Translations under genes and position numbers: made by a program
Shown: positions 5,525 through 5,612 of the stretch, piece by piece
How positions within the stretch are numbered: the first letter of the stretch is position 1
Layout: each line of letters starts with the position of its first letter
NCBI GenBank assembly: GCA_031263965.1
Contig: JAISES010000144.1
Span: 1 to 5,612, forward strand
Reading direction: 5' to 3'
Length of the DNA: 5,612 nt
Origin: Prevotella sp.
Lineage (GTDB): Bacteria > Bacteroidota > Bacteroidia > Bacteroidales > Dysgonomonadaceae
The notes under the pieces: generated by a model
Seen by the model: the letters and a program-made list of their open reading frames with translations, nothing else
The model's database searches: none
What the model was told of the DNA's origin: nothing

Positions 5525-5612
5525 CCATTCTTTGTCGGTCTTACGGCGTTGCTGTTGTTCAGCTTGTGCTTTTTTAACCTTCTCCTGCGTATCTTTTTCA
5601 TCCTGGAGAAAA
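5522..5612 (-). CDS. batC: BatC, C-terminal end only
   Basis: The last 29 codons and the stop of a leftward gene whose start lies beyond the right edge. The visible tail reads QDEKDTQEKVKKAQ, then a Gln/Arg-rich stretch and KTDKEW at the end. This charged tail matches what I know of BatC, a small exported tetratricopeptide-repeat protein encoded between batB and batD. The position directly before batD supports the name. No TPR is visible here because only the disordered, very hydrophilic C-terminus is in the window. It would belong to the same transcript as batD and batE, unless the hairpin and -7 element in the spacer split the unit. Confidence 0.8.
   Translation of the reverse strand, partial: FLQDEKDTQEKVKKAQAEQQQRRKTDKEW

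Overview
The window looks like a chromosomal core region of a Bacteroidales bacterium (phylum Bacteroidota). The evidence is an AT-rich sequence, a bat (Bacteroides aerotolerance) gene cluster in the order batC-batD-batE, a small helix-turn-helix protein of a type I know from Bacteroides and Parabacteroides relatives, promoter-like elements of the Bacteroidota type (TTTG at -33, TAnnTTTG at -7), and no clear Shine-Dalgarno sequences. I cannot name the genus. Every gene I accept lies on the minus strand, so transcription runs from right to left.

Right half (5612 to 2181): the 3' end of batC enters from the right edge. It is followed by batD (603 aa), batE (256 aa) and a PAP2-family membrane phosphatase (230 aa). 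The last three genes are separated by only 4 and 3 bases and almost certainly share one mRNA. The batC-batD gap is longer (57 bases) and holds a perfect 8-bp hairpin and a consensus -7 element, so the operon may be re-initiated or processed there. BatC, BatD and BatE are exported or membrane-anchored proteins thought to act with the von Willebrand-type proteins BatA/BatB and a MoxR ATPase, which would lie to the right of the window. The exact biochemical role of this complex is not settled. The phosphatase probably dephosphorylates a lipid phosphate in the inner membrane.

Middle (2180 to 1712): a 90-aa helix-turn-helix protein has its own likely promoter. A 13-bp palindrome covers the -7 element, and a second inverted repeat sits next to the start codon. 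A strong intrinsic terminator follows the gene.

Left half (1665 to 1): a 372-aa protein joins an N-terminal DUF2007-like domain to two universal-stress-protein domains, the first with an intact ATP-binding motif and the second without. An AT-rich hairpin adjoins its stop codon. About 400 bases follow with no convincing gene but with one clear hairpin. At the far left a leftward promoter drives a structured RNA or leader that runs out of the window. I did not find a convincingly new biological system. The best leads are the regulatory elements around the small helix-turn-helix gene, the structured RNA at the left edge and the batC-batD spacer.
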